Assembly (NCBI GenBank): GCA_008729055.1
Contig: SDUX01000089.1
Location: forward strand, 1-13,739
Origin: Pyropia haitanensis
Taxonomy: Eukaryota > Rhodophyta > Bangiophyceae > Bangiales > Bangiaceae
DNA: 13,739 bases
Direction: 5' to 3'
A program made the translations under genes and the position numbers. Numbering within the stretch: the stretch's first letter is position 1; every line of letters begins with the position of its first letter. This document shows positions 1 to 8,954 of the stretch, piece after piece. The notes beneath the pieces were generated by a model that saw only the letters and a list, made by a program, of their open reading frames with translations, ran no database searches and was not told the origin of the DNA.

Positions 1-450
1 GCGGCAAGCTACGCCGACGACGTCCCGCTCCCTCGCTGCCGCCGCCGCCCACCGGTCGGGGGACTGGCCAACCGAGGGCGCATGGCCGACGCAGGCGCCA
101 TGTCGCCCGCGTTCCGCGTAGGCGCCGCCGGCAAAGCCGGGCCCAAGCTCCTCTTCTTCGCCTTCCGAGTTGCGGCAGGCTGGTCAAGCGCCGCGCCGCA
201 GCTGCTATCTTGTCAGCCACCGGTTGACGGACAAGTCGCAGGACACAGCCAGAAGACGACTGTACACGAAAGGAGAAACCAGGACGACGGCGGCGGGCAG
301 TCGTTGGCCGGGTTGGACAGTTATCGGGAGGTGTTCGGCCAGAACGCAGAGAAGTACCTCACCTCACGCGCTGACTCTGATAACGAACATACAGACCATT
401 GCACCGAAACTGAAATTCCATGGAGAACAGTCTATAGGCGACATCGTGAC
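1..450 (+). repeat. Dispersed direct repeat, copy A (left end cut by window)
   Basis: This segment aligns by eye to 7691-8050 in the same orientation. Similarity is strong over about the first 285 bases, from the shared start gcggcaagcta through gagttgcggcaggct and ctatcttgtcagccac to cacagccagaagacgactg. Copy A then carries about 100 bases where copy B has a different, shorter stretch. Similarity resumes at catacagaccattgcacc and acatcgt. Many single-base insertions and deletions separate the copies, so no shared reading frame survives. The left boundary is unknown because the match begins at base 1. It may be a fragment of a transposable element or a subtelomere-type repeat; no protein is recognised in it. 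Confidence 0.8.
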
Positions 451-710
451 AGTTGTTCGGGCCGGGTGGGGCGGCTGGCTCGCTGGCGGCGCTGCCGCCC
501 CCCGACGGCGGCAACTTTTCGCCGTTGGCGGTGGCTGCCGGCCGGCACCACCGCCACCCCCGACGGACGGCGGCAAGTTGTCGCCGTGGGCGGTGGTCGC
601 CGGCCGGCACCACCACCACTCCCCCGACGGCGGCAAGTTGTCGCCGTTGGCGGTGGTCGCCGGCTGGCGTTGCTGCCCCCCCCCGACGGCGGCAAGTTGT
701 CGCCGTTGGC

Positions 711-800
711 GGCATGTTGCTGCTGCTGGCGTCGGCGGTTTTTTTTTTTTTTTTTTCCTGGTTTGGCGCATCCTGTTTGCGGGCGGCGCCCCTCGCCCCC
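711..800. repeat. T-tract cassette 1 in the 60-base array
   Basis: A non-60-base insert reading ggcatgttgctgctgctgg, then gtcggcgg, T18 (739-756), cctggtttggcgcatcctg and tttgcgggcggcgcc. The next 60-base unit carries the tcgttgcc variant. It is one of five near-identical cassettes, so cassette and following variant unit appear to travel together as part of a higher-order repeat. Confidence 0.9.
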
Positions 801-1887
801 GACGGCGGCAAGTCGTTGCCGTTGGCGGTGGTCGCCGGCCGGCACCACCGCCACCCCCGACGGCGGCAAGTTGTCGCCGTGGCGGTGGTCGCCGGCTGGC
901 ACCACCGCCCCTTCCCGACGGCGGCAACTTTTCGCCGTTGGCGGTGGCCGCCGGCCGGCACCACCGCCACCCCCCCGACGGCGGCAAGTTGTCGCCGTGG
1001 GCGGTGGTCGCCGCCGCACCACCGCCACTCCCCCGACGGCGGCAAGTTGTCGCCGTTGGCGGTGGTCGCCGGCCGGCACCACCGCCACCCCCCCGACGGC
1101 GGCAAGTTGTCGCCGTTGGCGGTGGTCGCCGGCCGGCACCACCGCCACCCCCCCGACGGCGGCAAGTTTGTCGCCGTTGGCGGTGGCCGCCGGCCGGTAC
1201 CACCGCCCCCCCCCCGACGGCGGCAAGTTGTCGCCGTTGGCGGTGGTCGCCGGCTGGCACCACCGCACCCCCCGACGGCGGCAAGTGTTGCCGTTGGCGT
1301 TGGTCGCCGGCTGGCACCACCGCCACCCCCCGACGGCGGCAAGTTGTCGCCGTGGGCGGCTGCCGCTCGCTGGCGGCGCCCCCCCCCGACGGCGGCAAGT
1401 TGTCGCCGTGGCGGTGGTCGCCGGCTGCCCCGCCACCCCCCCGACGGCGGCAAGTTTCGCCGTTGGCGGTGGTCGCCGGCTGGCACCACCGCCACCCCCC
1501 CGACGGCGGCAAGTTGTCGCCGTTGGCGGTGGCCGCCGGCCGGCACCACCGCCACCCCCCCGACGGCGGCAAGTTGTCGCCGTTGGCGGTGGTCGCCGGC
1601 TGGCACCACCGCCACCCCCCGACGGCGGCAAGTTGTCGCCGTGGCGGTGGCGCCGGCTGGCACCACCGCCACCCCCCCGACGGCGGCAAGTTGTCGCCGT
1701 GGCGGTGGCCGCCGGCCGCCACCGCCCCCCCCGACGGCGGCAAGTTGTCGCCGTGGCGGTGGTCGCCGGCGGCCGCGCCACCCCCGCCACCCCCCCGACG
1801 GCGGCAAGTTGTCGCCGTGCGGTGGCCGCGGTGGCGCCGCCCGCCGCTGGCTGGCGGTGGCCGGCTGTCCGCGCCGCCTGCTACGGC

Positions 1888-1960
1888 GGCATTTTGTCTG
1901 GCGGTTTTTTTTTTTTTTTTTTCCTGGTTGGCGCATCTGTTGCGGGCGGCGCCCCCCCCC
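1888..1960. repeat. T-tract cassette 2 (degenerate)
   Basis: A degraded form of the cassette. The left part has shrunk to ggcattttgtctggcgg, followed by T18 (1905-1922) and cctggttggcgcatctgttg with small deletions. It is again followed by a unit with the tcgttgcc variant. Confidence 0.85.
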
Positions 1961-2372
1961 CGACGGCGGCAAGTCGTTGCCGTTGGCGGTGGCGCCGGCT
2001 GGCACCACCGCCACCCCCCCGACGGCGGCAAGTTGTCGCCGTGGCGGTGCCGCCGGCTGGCACCACCGCCCCCCCCGACGGCGGCAAGTTGTCGCCGTTG
2101 GCGGTGGTCGCCGGCTGGCGCCCGCCACCCCCCGACGGCGGCAAGTTGTCGCCGTGGGCGGTGGCGCCGGCCGGCACCACCGCCACCCCCCCGACGGCGG
2201 CAAGTGTCGCCGTTGGCGGTGGTCGCCGGCTGGCACCACCCCACCCCCCCGACGGCGGCAAGTTGTCGCCGTGGCGGTGGCCGCCGGCTGGCAGCACCGC
2301 CACCCCCCCGACGGCGGCAAGTTGTCGCGTTGGCGGTGGTCGCCGGCTGTCCGCGCCGCCACTGCTGACGGC

Positions 2373-2410
2373 GGCATGTTGCTGCGTGGCGCCGGCGGAC
2401 CCCGCCCCCC
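2373..2410. repeat. Relict cassette lacking the T run
   Basis: The sequence ggcatgttgctgc, which begins the T cassettes, is followed directly by a shortened gtggcgccggcggaccccgcc with no T run. The next unit carries the tcgtcgcc variant. It is best read as a cassette that lost its T-tract by deletion. Confidence 0.6.
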
Positions 2411-3173
2411 CGCGGCGGCAAGTCGTCGCCGTTGGCGGGCCGCCGGCCGGCACCACCGCCACCCCCCGACGGCGGCAAGTGTCGCCGTGGGGTGGCGCCG
2501 GGCGGCACCACCGCCACCCCCCGACGGCGGCAAGTTGTCGCCGTGGCGTGGCGCCGGCCGGCACCACCGCCACCCCCCCGACGGCGGCAAGTTGTCGCCG
2601 TTGGCGGTGGTCCCGGCTGGCGTCGCCGCCCCCCCCCCGACGGCGGCAAGTTGTCGCCGTTGGCGGTGGTCGCCGGCTGGCACCACCGCCACCCCCCCGA
2701 CGGCGGCAAGTCGTCGCCGTTGGCGGTGGTCGCGGCTGGCACCACCGCCACCCCCCCGACGGCGGAATTGTCTCGCCGTGGCGCCGGTCTGCGGGCGGCC
2801 CCCGCCCCCCCCGACGCGGCAAGTTGCCGTGGCGGTGGCGCCGCTGGCACCCGCCCCCCCGACGGCGGCAAGTTGTCGCCGTTGGCGGTGGCCGCCGGCT
2901 GGCACCACCGCCCCCCCGACGGCGGCAAGTGTCGCCGTTGGCGGTGGTCGCCGGCTGGCCGCCACCGCCCCCGACGGCGGCAAGTTGTCGCCGTTGGCGG
3001 TGGCCGCCGGCTGGCACCACCGCCACCCCCCGACGGCGGCAAGTTGTCGCCGTTGGCGGTGGCCGCCGGCCGGCACCACCGCCACCCCCCCGACGGCGGC
3101 AAGTTGTCGCCGTTGGCGGTGGTCGCCGGCTGGCTACCGCCCCCCCCGACGGCGGCAAGTTGTCGCCGTTGGC

Positions 3174-3262
3174 GGCATGTTGCTGCTGCTGGCGTCGGCG
3201 GGTTTTTTTTTTTTTTTTCCTGGTTTGGCGCATCCTGTTTGCGGGCGGCGCCCCTCGCCCCC
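3174..3262. repeat. T-tract cassette 3
   Basis: Same order as cassette 1, with T16 (3203-3218) and one extra G before the run. It is followed by a tcgttgcc-variant unit with the gccggccggcac core. Confidence 0.9.
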
Positions 3263-3630
3263 CGACGGCGGCAAGTCGTTGCCGTTGGCGGTGGTCGCCG
3301 GCCGGCACCACCGCCACCCCCCCGACGGCGGCAAGTTGTCGCCGTTGGCGGTGGCCGCCGGCTGGCACCACCGCCACCCCCCCGACGGCGGCAAGTTGTC
3401 GCCGTTGGCGGTGGTCGCCGGCTGGCTCGCCGCCCCCCCCCCCCGACGGCGGCAAGTTGTCGCCGTTGGCGGTGGCCGCCGGCTGGCACCACCGCCACCC
3501 CCCCGACGGCGGCAAGTTGTCGCCGTTGGCGGTGGCCGCCGGCTGGCAGCACCGCCACCCCCCGACGGCGGCAAGTTGTCGCCGTGGCGGTGGTCGCCGG
3601 CTGTCCGCGGCCGCCTCTGCTGACGTTGTC

Positions 3631-3718
3631 GGCATGTTGCTGCTGCTGGCGTCGGCGGTTTTTTTTTTTTTTTTCCTGGTTTGGCGCATCCTGTTTGCGG
3701 CGGCGCCCCTCGCCCCCC
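3631..3718. repeat. T-tract cassette 4
   Basis: Same order, T16 (3659-3674). It lies only about 457 bases after cassette 3, against about 1.2-1.3 kb for the other intervals. The preceding unit ends in the ggctgtccgcgg variant and ctgctgacgttgtc, a junction related to those before cassette 2 and the relict. Confidence 0.9.
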
Positions 3719-4931
3719 GACGGCGGCAAGTCGTTGCCGTTGGCGGTGGTCGCCGGCCGGCACCACCGCCACCCCCCCGACGGCGGCAAGTTGTCGCCGT
3801 TGGCGGTGGCCGCCGGCTGGCACCACCGCCACCCCCCCGACGGCGGCAAGTTGTCGCCGTTGGCGGTGGCCGCCGGCTGGCACCACCGCCACCCCCCGAC
3901 GGCGGCAAGTTGTCGCCGTTGGCGGTGGTCGCCGGCTGGCGTCGCCGCCCCCCCCCCGACGGCGGCAAGTTGTCGCCGTTGGCGGTGGCCGCCGGCTGGC
4001 ACCACCGCCACCCCCCCGACGGCGGCAAGTTGTCGCCGTTGGCGGTGGCCGCCGGCTGGCACCACCGCCACCCCCCCGACGGCGGCAAGTTGTCGCCGTT
4101 GGCGGTGGCCGCCGGCTGGCACCACCGCCACCCCCCCGACGGCGGCAAGTTGTCGCCGTTGGCGGTGGCCGCCGGCTGGCTCGCCGCCCCCCCCCGACGG
4201 CGGCAAGTTGTCGCCGTTGGCGGTGGCCGCCGGCCGGCACCACCGCCACCCCCCGACGGCGGCAAGTTGTCGCCGTTGGCGGTGGCCGCCGGCTGGCACC
4301 ACCGCCACCCCCCCGACGGCGGCAAGTTGTCGCCGTTGGCGGTGGTCGCCGGCTGGCGTCGCCGCCCCCCCCCCGACGGCGGCAAGTCGTCGCCGTTGGC
4401 GGTGGCCGCCGGCTGGCACCACCGCCACCCCCCGACGGCGGCAAGTTGTCGCCGTTGGCGGTGGTCGCCGGCTGGCACCACCGCCACCCCCCCGACGGCG
4501 GCAAGTTGTCGCCGTTGGCGGTGGCCGCCGGCTGGCACCACCGCCCCCCCCGACGGCGGCAAGTTGTCGCCGTTGGCGGTGGTCGCCGCTGGCGTCGCCG
4601 CCCCCCCCCGACGGCGGCAAGTTGTCGCCGTTGGCGGTGGTCGCCGGCTGGCACCACCGCCACCCCGCCGACGGCGGCAAGTCGTTGCCGTGGCGTGGTC
4701 GCCGGCTGGCACCACCGCCCCCCCCCGACGGCGGCAAGTTGTCGCCGTGGGCGGCTGCCGCTCGCTGGCGGCGCTGCTTCCCCCCGACGGCGGCAAGTTG
4801 TCGCCGTGGGCGGTGGTCGCCGGCTGTCCGCGCCGCCACCCCCCCGACGGCGGCAAGTTGTCGCCGTTGGCGGTGGTCGCCGGCTGGCACCACCGCCACC
4901 CCCCCGACGGCGGCAAGTTGTCGCCGTTGGC

Positions 4932-5019
4932 GGCATGTTGCTGCTGCTGGCGTCGGCGGTTTTTTTTTTTTTTTTCCTGGTTTGGCGCATCCTGTTTGCG
5001 GGCGGCGCCCCTCGCCCCC
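4932..5019. repeat. T-tract cassette 5
   Basis: Same order, T16 (4960-4975). It is followed by a tcgttgcc-variant unit and then the more diverged right margin of the array. Confidence 0.9.
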
Positions 5020-5665
5020 GACGGCGGCAAGTCGTTGCCGTTGGCGGTGGTCGCCGGCCGGCACCACCGCCACCCCGCCGACGGCGGCAAGTTGTCGCCG
5101 TTGGCGGTGGCCGCCGGCTGGCACCACCGCCCCTTCCCCGACGGCGGCAAGTTGTCGCCGTTGGCGGTGGCCGCCGGCTGGCACCACCGCCCCTTCCCCG
5201 ACGGCGGCAAGTTGTCGCCGTTGGCGGTGGCCGCCGGCTGGCACCACCGCCACCCCCCCGACGGCGGCAAATTGTCGCCGTTGGCGGTGGCCGCCGGCCG
5301 GCACCACCGCCACCCCCCCGACGGCGGCAAGTTGTCGCCGTGGGCGGCGGACGCCGCGGCTGGCGGCGCTGCCCCCCCCTCGACGGCGGCAAGTTGTCGC
5401 CGTGGGCGGTGGCCGCTGGCTGGCACCACCGCCACCCCCCCGACGGCGGCAACTTTTCGCTGTTGGCGGTGGTCGCCGGCTGGCGTCGCTGCCCCCCTCC
5501 CGACGGCGGCAAGTTGTCGCCGTTGGCGGTGGCCGCTGGCTGGCACCACCGCCCCTTTCCCGACGGCGGCAAGTTGTCGCCGTGGGCGGCGGCCGCCGGC
5601 TGGCGGCGCTGCCCCCCTCCCGACGGTGGTAAGTTGTCGCCGTGGGCGGCGGCTCCCCGCCGGGC

Positions 5666-5990
5666 CACACGCTGTCTCTTTTTGTTTTTTGTACTTGCGC
5701 GTCGTGCTCGCCTCTGGCACGCCTGCGCGTTTGTCTTCCTTGTTCGCACCACAGGGACTGCGTTTTCCCTTGGTGCGGACGAGCTGCCGGGCGTCTTTCC
5801 CGGCAGCAGGCCCGCCGGTGAACTTCCCACGGGGGAGACGTAGCCGGCGGGCCTGGAACCAATTAAACATGTACCAATTGGCAGTCCGCATTGACATTGA
5901 GGCGAGCGTCGTAATCTATGACGGCTGCCGCTTGCTTGTTTGTTGGACACATTTCCCCCCCCTTTCCCCGTTCACAGCGCTCATCCTTGA
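5666..5990. other. Unique segment between the array and the CGG-rich block
   Basis: Complex sequence with balanced composition. It holds the hairpin cluster, then two CCAAT motifs (5859 and 5874) that also form an inverted repeat, ccaatt 5859-5864 with aattgg 5876-5881. CCAAT boxes are a common eukaryotic promoter motif, but there is no clear TATA box or downstream gene, so promoter function is only a possibility. A pyrimidine-rich stretch (5950-5970) follows. No coding exon could be supported. Confidence 0.5.
5698..5854 (+). other. Cluster of four consecutive potential hairpins
   Basis: Four stems follow one another with almost no spacer. Hairpin 1 pairs cgcg 5698-5701 and cgtgc 5703-5707 with gcacg 5717-5721 and cgcg 5726-5729. 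Hairpin 2 pairs gttcgcacc 5742-5750 with ggtgcggac 5772-5780 (one G-T pair), extended inside by aggga 5753-5757 and tccct 5766-5770. Hairpin 3 pairs gctgccggg 5783-5791 with cccggcagc 5799-5807 perfectly around a 7-base loop. Hairpin 4 pairs aggcccgccgg 5808-5818 with ccggcgggcct 5844-5854 perfectly, with a tccc/ggga inner stem. Hairpins 3 and 4 abut exactly. The segment is not part of the 60-base unit. It could be a structured RNA, a structured untranslated region or a DNA cruciform; no known RNA family is recognised. Confidence 0.6.
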
Positions 5991-6590
5991 GCGGCGGTGG
6001 GGCAATCCACGTGCGGCGACCGCGACAACGCTGCGGGCGGAGCGTCGCTGGGGGAGTCTGCGGGGGGGAGTCCACCGCCGCCGCGCCCGTGTGCGACCGG
6101 CTGCGACCACCCGCGGGGCACGACGCCGCCGTGGCGGGCGCCGCCGGCCGGCCGGGCGACCCCGTCCCGCCGTCACGGACACGACGGCGGCGGCGGCGGC
6201 CGACGCGGGTCTCCCTCGCGGCGTGGCCACCGCCGTGACCGTTGCGGCGGTCGCGGCCGCGTCAGCCGGCCGCGGCGGAACGACGCCGCCGCCGCCCCAG
6301 CAGCGGCCGTGACCGCGTCAGCCGGCCGCGGCGGGACGCCGCCGCCGCGGACCCAGCGGCGGCCGCCGTTCCCGTGGGAGGGGCGGGACGGTGGCGGCCG
6401 CCGCGGCGGCCGCGCTCGCCGCACTATCCGCGGCGGTGCGGTGGGATGCGGCGCGGCCGCCGCCGCCGCCGCCGCGGTCGCAGCGGAGCGACGGGGCCAA
6501 CCCGCTGACGCGGGGGGAAGGGGGTAGCCTCGGCAGTGGGCACCCGCCCCACTCGTCGCCACTGGAGCGTGTGCGGCCGCGTGACTGAGA
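5990..6590. repeat. CGG/CCG-rich low-complexity block with a 56-base duplication
   Basis: Dominated by gcggcgg and ccgccg triplet stretches. A short tandem duplication is visible: gtcagccggccgcggcgg occurs at 6261-6278 and 6317-6334, and the surrounding sequence also matches. Reading frames here are Ala/Arg/Gly/Pro low-complexity on both strands and I do not call a gene. The region ends abruptly at about 6583, where A-rich sequence begins. Confidence 0.7.
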
Positions 6591-7060
6591 AACAAGCAGG
6601 AACAGTGAAACAAGAAAAGCACCTCAATACCCCCACCACTGCTCCCACTACTGGCACCCCGCACTCCCCCCACGCACGCGTCCGTCACGATCCACCGCAG
6701 CGCGCTGCCCCCCCCACCACCACCACCCGCTCCTCCTCTACGAGCGTCGCGACCGCCGCCCGGAACTCCGCCGTCGACACCCCCCGCCGAGAGGCGCACG
6801 CCACCAGCCAAGAAAAGCACAGCCTTGGATATGCGCCAACCGCACATCAAAGGCTCGGAGCACGTAGGAAGGCGTATCAGCCAATGGGAAGGCCGGATTT
6901 CAATCCTGTACGAACCACAACGTGGCACCCCCCCTGAAAGACGCTCCTGCCACGCCGTCCCCGAGTGCGCCACTGCGGCTACATTGTTCTACTTACATCC
7001 CAATTAGTACGTCCTGCATTACCCCCCCCCACAAGACGGTGGCGCCGCCACCCTCCCGCC
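6583..7060. other. C-rich unique segment, no gene recognised
   Basis: Mixed sequence with several C-runs on the plus strand and a few A-richer islands (6583-6630, 6805-6915, 6980-7020). The decamer agaaaagcac occurs twice (6614 and 6813). No tRNA, promoter or conserved protein could be supported. Open frames are short and proline-rich. Confidence 0.4.
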
Positions 7061-7503
7061 ATTGCTATGTACAGCGCGGCGCCCCGATCCCGCCAGTCCC
7101 ACGCGCACCACCTACCCGCACGGGCTCCCCCATTGCGTCCGCCCGCCAGAGATGCGCACCGCCCCCGCCTCCGCCGCGTGCTGCCCCCCCCCCCCCCCGT
7201 CGCGCGCCGCCTCTGCCGCCCCCGCCGCCGCGGCGTCGGCCCGCCGCCACCCACGCCAGCCGGCTGCCGCCCTGGTCACCACAACCGTCGCCGCCGCCTC
7301 CATCGGCCGGCTGCCGTTGCCGACGCCGCGGCTGCCCGCCGCCCTAGCCGGAGGCTGCCGCCGCCGCCGGTCGGTCGCCAATCCGGCCGCCAACCAGAGT
7401 CGCCGCTGCGGCCCACCGCCGCTCGCAGGAAGCCGTCGCCTGCTGGCTACCCGGCTGGCGGCCGGTCAGCTGCCACCCCAGCCTCCGCCGCCCCCACCGC
7501 GGC

Positions 7504-7534
<31 letters not shown>

Positions 7535-7690
7535 GCCGCCGCCACCGCGGCCGACAGCCGCCCAAGGGCTGCCGCCGCTAGCGGGCTGCCGCCGCGGGCC
7601 GGCGGCGGGGCAGGCCGCCCGCCGGCTGCCGCCCCGCCCGCGCCCTCGCCGCAGCCGCGGGCTGCCGCCCTCCCCCCTTCTGCTTCCACC
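7060..7690. repeat. CCG-rich low-complexity block with C15 and CCG runs
   Basis: The plus strand is C-rich throughout. It contains a C15 run at 7184-7198 and a near-pure CCG run at about 7508-7543. Irregular copies of ccggctgccg recur through 7258-7460. All frames give proline/alanine/arginine low-complexity peptides on both strands, a composition effect rather than evidence of a gene. It passes directly into repeat copy B. Confidence 0.7.
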
Positions 7691-8050
7691 GCGGCAAGCT
7701 ACCGCCGACGCACGTCGCCGCTCCCTCGCTGCCGCCGCCGCCCCCGGTCGGGGCGACTGGCCACCGCGGGCGCACGGCAGCCATCCCCGCCCGCTACCGC
7801 GGGCTGCCGCTCCTCTTCTTCGCTCCGAGTTGCGGCAGGCTGTCAGCGCCGCGCCGCGAGCTGCTATCTTGTCAGCCACCCGGTGACGACAAGTCGCAGG
7901 ACACAGCCAGAAGACGACTGCAAGGCGAAAGGAGAACAACCGGCAATACTACTTGGAACCAAAAGTCTACTCACAGAGGGTACTTGATACGAAATACAGA
8001 CATTGCACGAAACTGAATTCATAGAAATCTATACACATCGTACTTGACTA
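7691..8050 (+). repeat. Dispersed direct repeat, copy B
   Basis: Homologous to 1-450 in the same orientation; the shared start gcggcaagctac lies at 7691. The best-conserved part runs from about 7830 to 7922 and includes ctatcttgtcagccac and cacagccagaagacgactg. Copy B has its own stretch (about 7940-7990, containing caatactacttggaacc) where copy A has an unrelated longer one. Similarity resumes at atacagacattgcacgaaac and ends near acatcgt. Past that point copy A leads into the 60-base array and copy B into the palindrome, so the repeat ends near 8045. The left end cannot be tested because copy A begins at the window edge. Confidence 0.8.
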
Positions 8051-8058
8051 ACAACTTG

Positions 8059-8086
8059 TGGCACATCTCGTAAGTCACATGTGCCA
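8059..8086. other. Short perfect inverted repeat
   Basis: The octamer tggcacat (8059-8066) pairs perfectly with atgtgcca (8079-8086) around a 12-base spacer. It lies between repeat copy B and the palindrome. It may be a small hairpin or a dimeric protein site; function unknown. Confidence 0.5.
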
Positions 8087-8109
8087 CGTGTTTGATATCT
8101 CTTCCTCAC

Positions 8110-8403
8110 GTGATAGGCTTTCTCACGATCTGAGCCGACCATCCTGGGGAGTGCACGCCGTGCTGGATTGACGAGTACAATACTTGACTCGGCAAGTAAC
8201 CTGGTCAGCGATTCGCAACTGCTGGGACGCACGCGGCTGAAGCGCCGGCGTCCGACGCCCCCCTTTCCACCCAGCCCTGTCGCGCCGGTCTCTCCAGTTC
8301 CCGGCCACCCAGCAGGCCGGGTGGATACACAGGCCGTTGTTTTTTACTCTATTCAGTTTTGAGTGCGGGTCTGTAGACGTCTGCCGGAGCAGAGCCCCCA
8401 ACG
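8110..8403 (+). repeat. Palindrome outer arm, left
   Basis: Reverse-complement match to 9490-9793. Hand alignment of 8162-8403 against 9490-9731 gives 242 positions, no gaps and 6 mismatches, only one of them in the last 165 or so bases. Outside it, 8110-8161 still aligns to 9732-9793 (shared gtgataggct, gatct.agccg, gagtgca) but with many differences and indels. Reading outward on the minus strand, the arm encodes an open stretch containing QTSTDPHSKLNRVKNN. The right arm encodes the same stretch but has a TAG where this arm has a CAG codon. Confidence 0.93.
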
Positions 8404-8529
8404 TGAGCATTATGCGTCTACGTTTTTCAGCAAACGCTCACGGAAAATGTACCTGGTGGCTATGGTGGCGTACAATTGTAAAAAAAACCACACGGGAGTC
8501 CACACATGGGTGACTGACTGACTTCCGAT

Positions 8530-8764
8530 GGGGTGCTAGGCGCTGCGGCGCAGCTGGACACGCCCAGAGCGCCGGTGGGAGTGACAAAAGCTGTGAAGAG
8601 AACTTGCTGCACTATACAGATCTGACAGGTGTACCTTTTGCATGAGAGCACTGTGGGGCGTTGGACGGTCTGTCGAGGCTACCGGTCCAGAGTGCACACT
8701 TCGGGGGCTCGTATGACCCGCTTGCCATTGTTTGCAACACTTTGTGAGCACATGCACGTGCTCA
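8530..8764 (+). repeat. Palindrome inner arm, left (diverged)
   Basis: Aligns in reverse complement to 8955-9183 at roughly two thirds identity by eye. Shared landmarks are gcgcagctgga, tgctgcac, tgcatgagagc, ggacggtctgtcga/cgacggtctgtcga, ccattgttt and gtgctca. Translated outside-in, one frame reads AQLDTPRAPV...CCTIQI-stop (8548-8625), matching AQLDVPV...CCTIGT-stop in the right arm with an in-frame 9-base difference. A second frame further in gives matching HES...TVCR and PLF.TL segments, but the left copy reaches a stop soon after. Confidence 0.75.
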
Positions 8765-8954
8765 TCGCCATCGTCTTGGTATTTTGAGAACACTTTGGAA
8801 AAAGTTCGCTTGACTTGCTGATATGCGTTATAGCGGCGTGTGACGCAGTGCACTAAGAGGTGGTGCATCGGGCGCAATCCCCGCGTGCAGTACGAGTCAA
8901 CGACCACTCTACGGACTCTTCTGAAGCGAGCTGGATCGACTAAACCGACGACGC

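Larger units (their letters stand above)
457..5665. repeat. Tandem array of a 60-base G+C-rich unit (minisatellite/satellite)
   Basis: The period is exactly 60 in the cleanest stretch (about 3,960-4,170). The array holds roughly 80 units plus inserted cassettes. Each unit reads: C-tract, gacggcggcaagttgtcgcc, gttggcggtgg, a [c/t]cgccggc[t/c]ggca core, then ccaccgcca. Two palindromes lie in every unit. Arms acggcggcaa and ttgtcgccgt flank a single G with one G-T wobble. Arms tggcggtgg and ccaccgcca pair perfectly around a 13-base loop. Unit variants include tcgttgcc in place of ttgtcgcc after T cassettes, an aacttttcgc variant near both ends, and a gggcggctgccgctcgctgg variant. Units at the margins (457-560, 5340-5665) are more diverged than interior ones, as expected from unequal exchange. 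C-tract length varies between units. Because the unit is a multiple of three and lacks stops, both strands stay open for kilobases; I do not consider this coding. Confidence 0.95.

Noticed and set aside
711..5019. T-tracts as RNA polymerase III terminators
   Set aside because: No internal promoter boxes or small RNA gene could be found upstream; the tracts are part of the repeat cassette.
457..5665. CRISPR-like array
   Set aside because: There are no unique spacers; units are contiguous 60-base repeats with only C-tract and loop variation, and no cas genes are present.
5859..5881. CCAAT motifs as a called promoter
   Set aside because: No TATA box, initiator or downstream gene supports it, so it is described only as part of the unique segment.
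82..6312. A 2,000-plus-codon open frame on the plus strand and equally long minus-strand frames
   Set aside because: They arise from a stop-free 60-base unit, change peptide theme at each C-tract indel, exist in several frames of both strands and have no recognisable domain.
6856..6935. Possible tRNA: ggatttcaatcctg looks a little like a T-arm
   Set aside because: The B-box spacing is wrong, no A-box or acceptor stem is present upstream, and no anticodon arm can be formed.
6966..7987. Overlapping proline/alanine/arginine-rich frames on both strands through the CCG block
   Set aside because: Every frame of both strands is open because of base composition; none has complex sequence or a domain.
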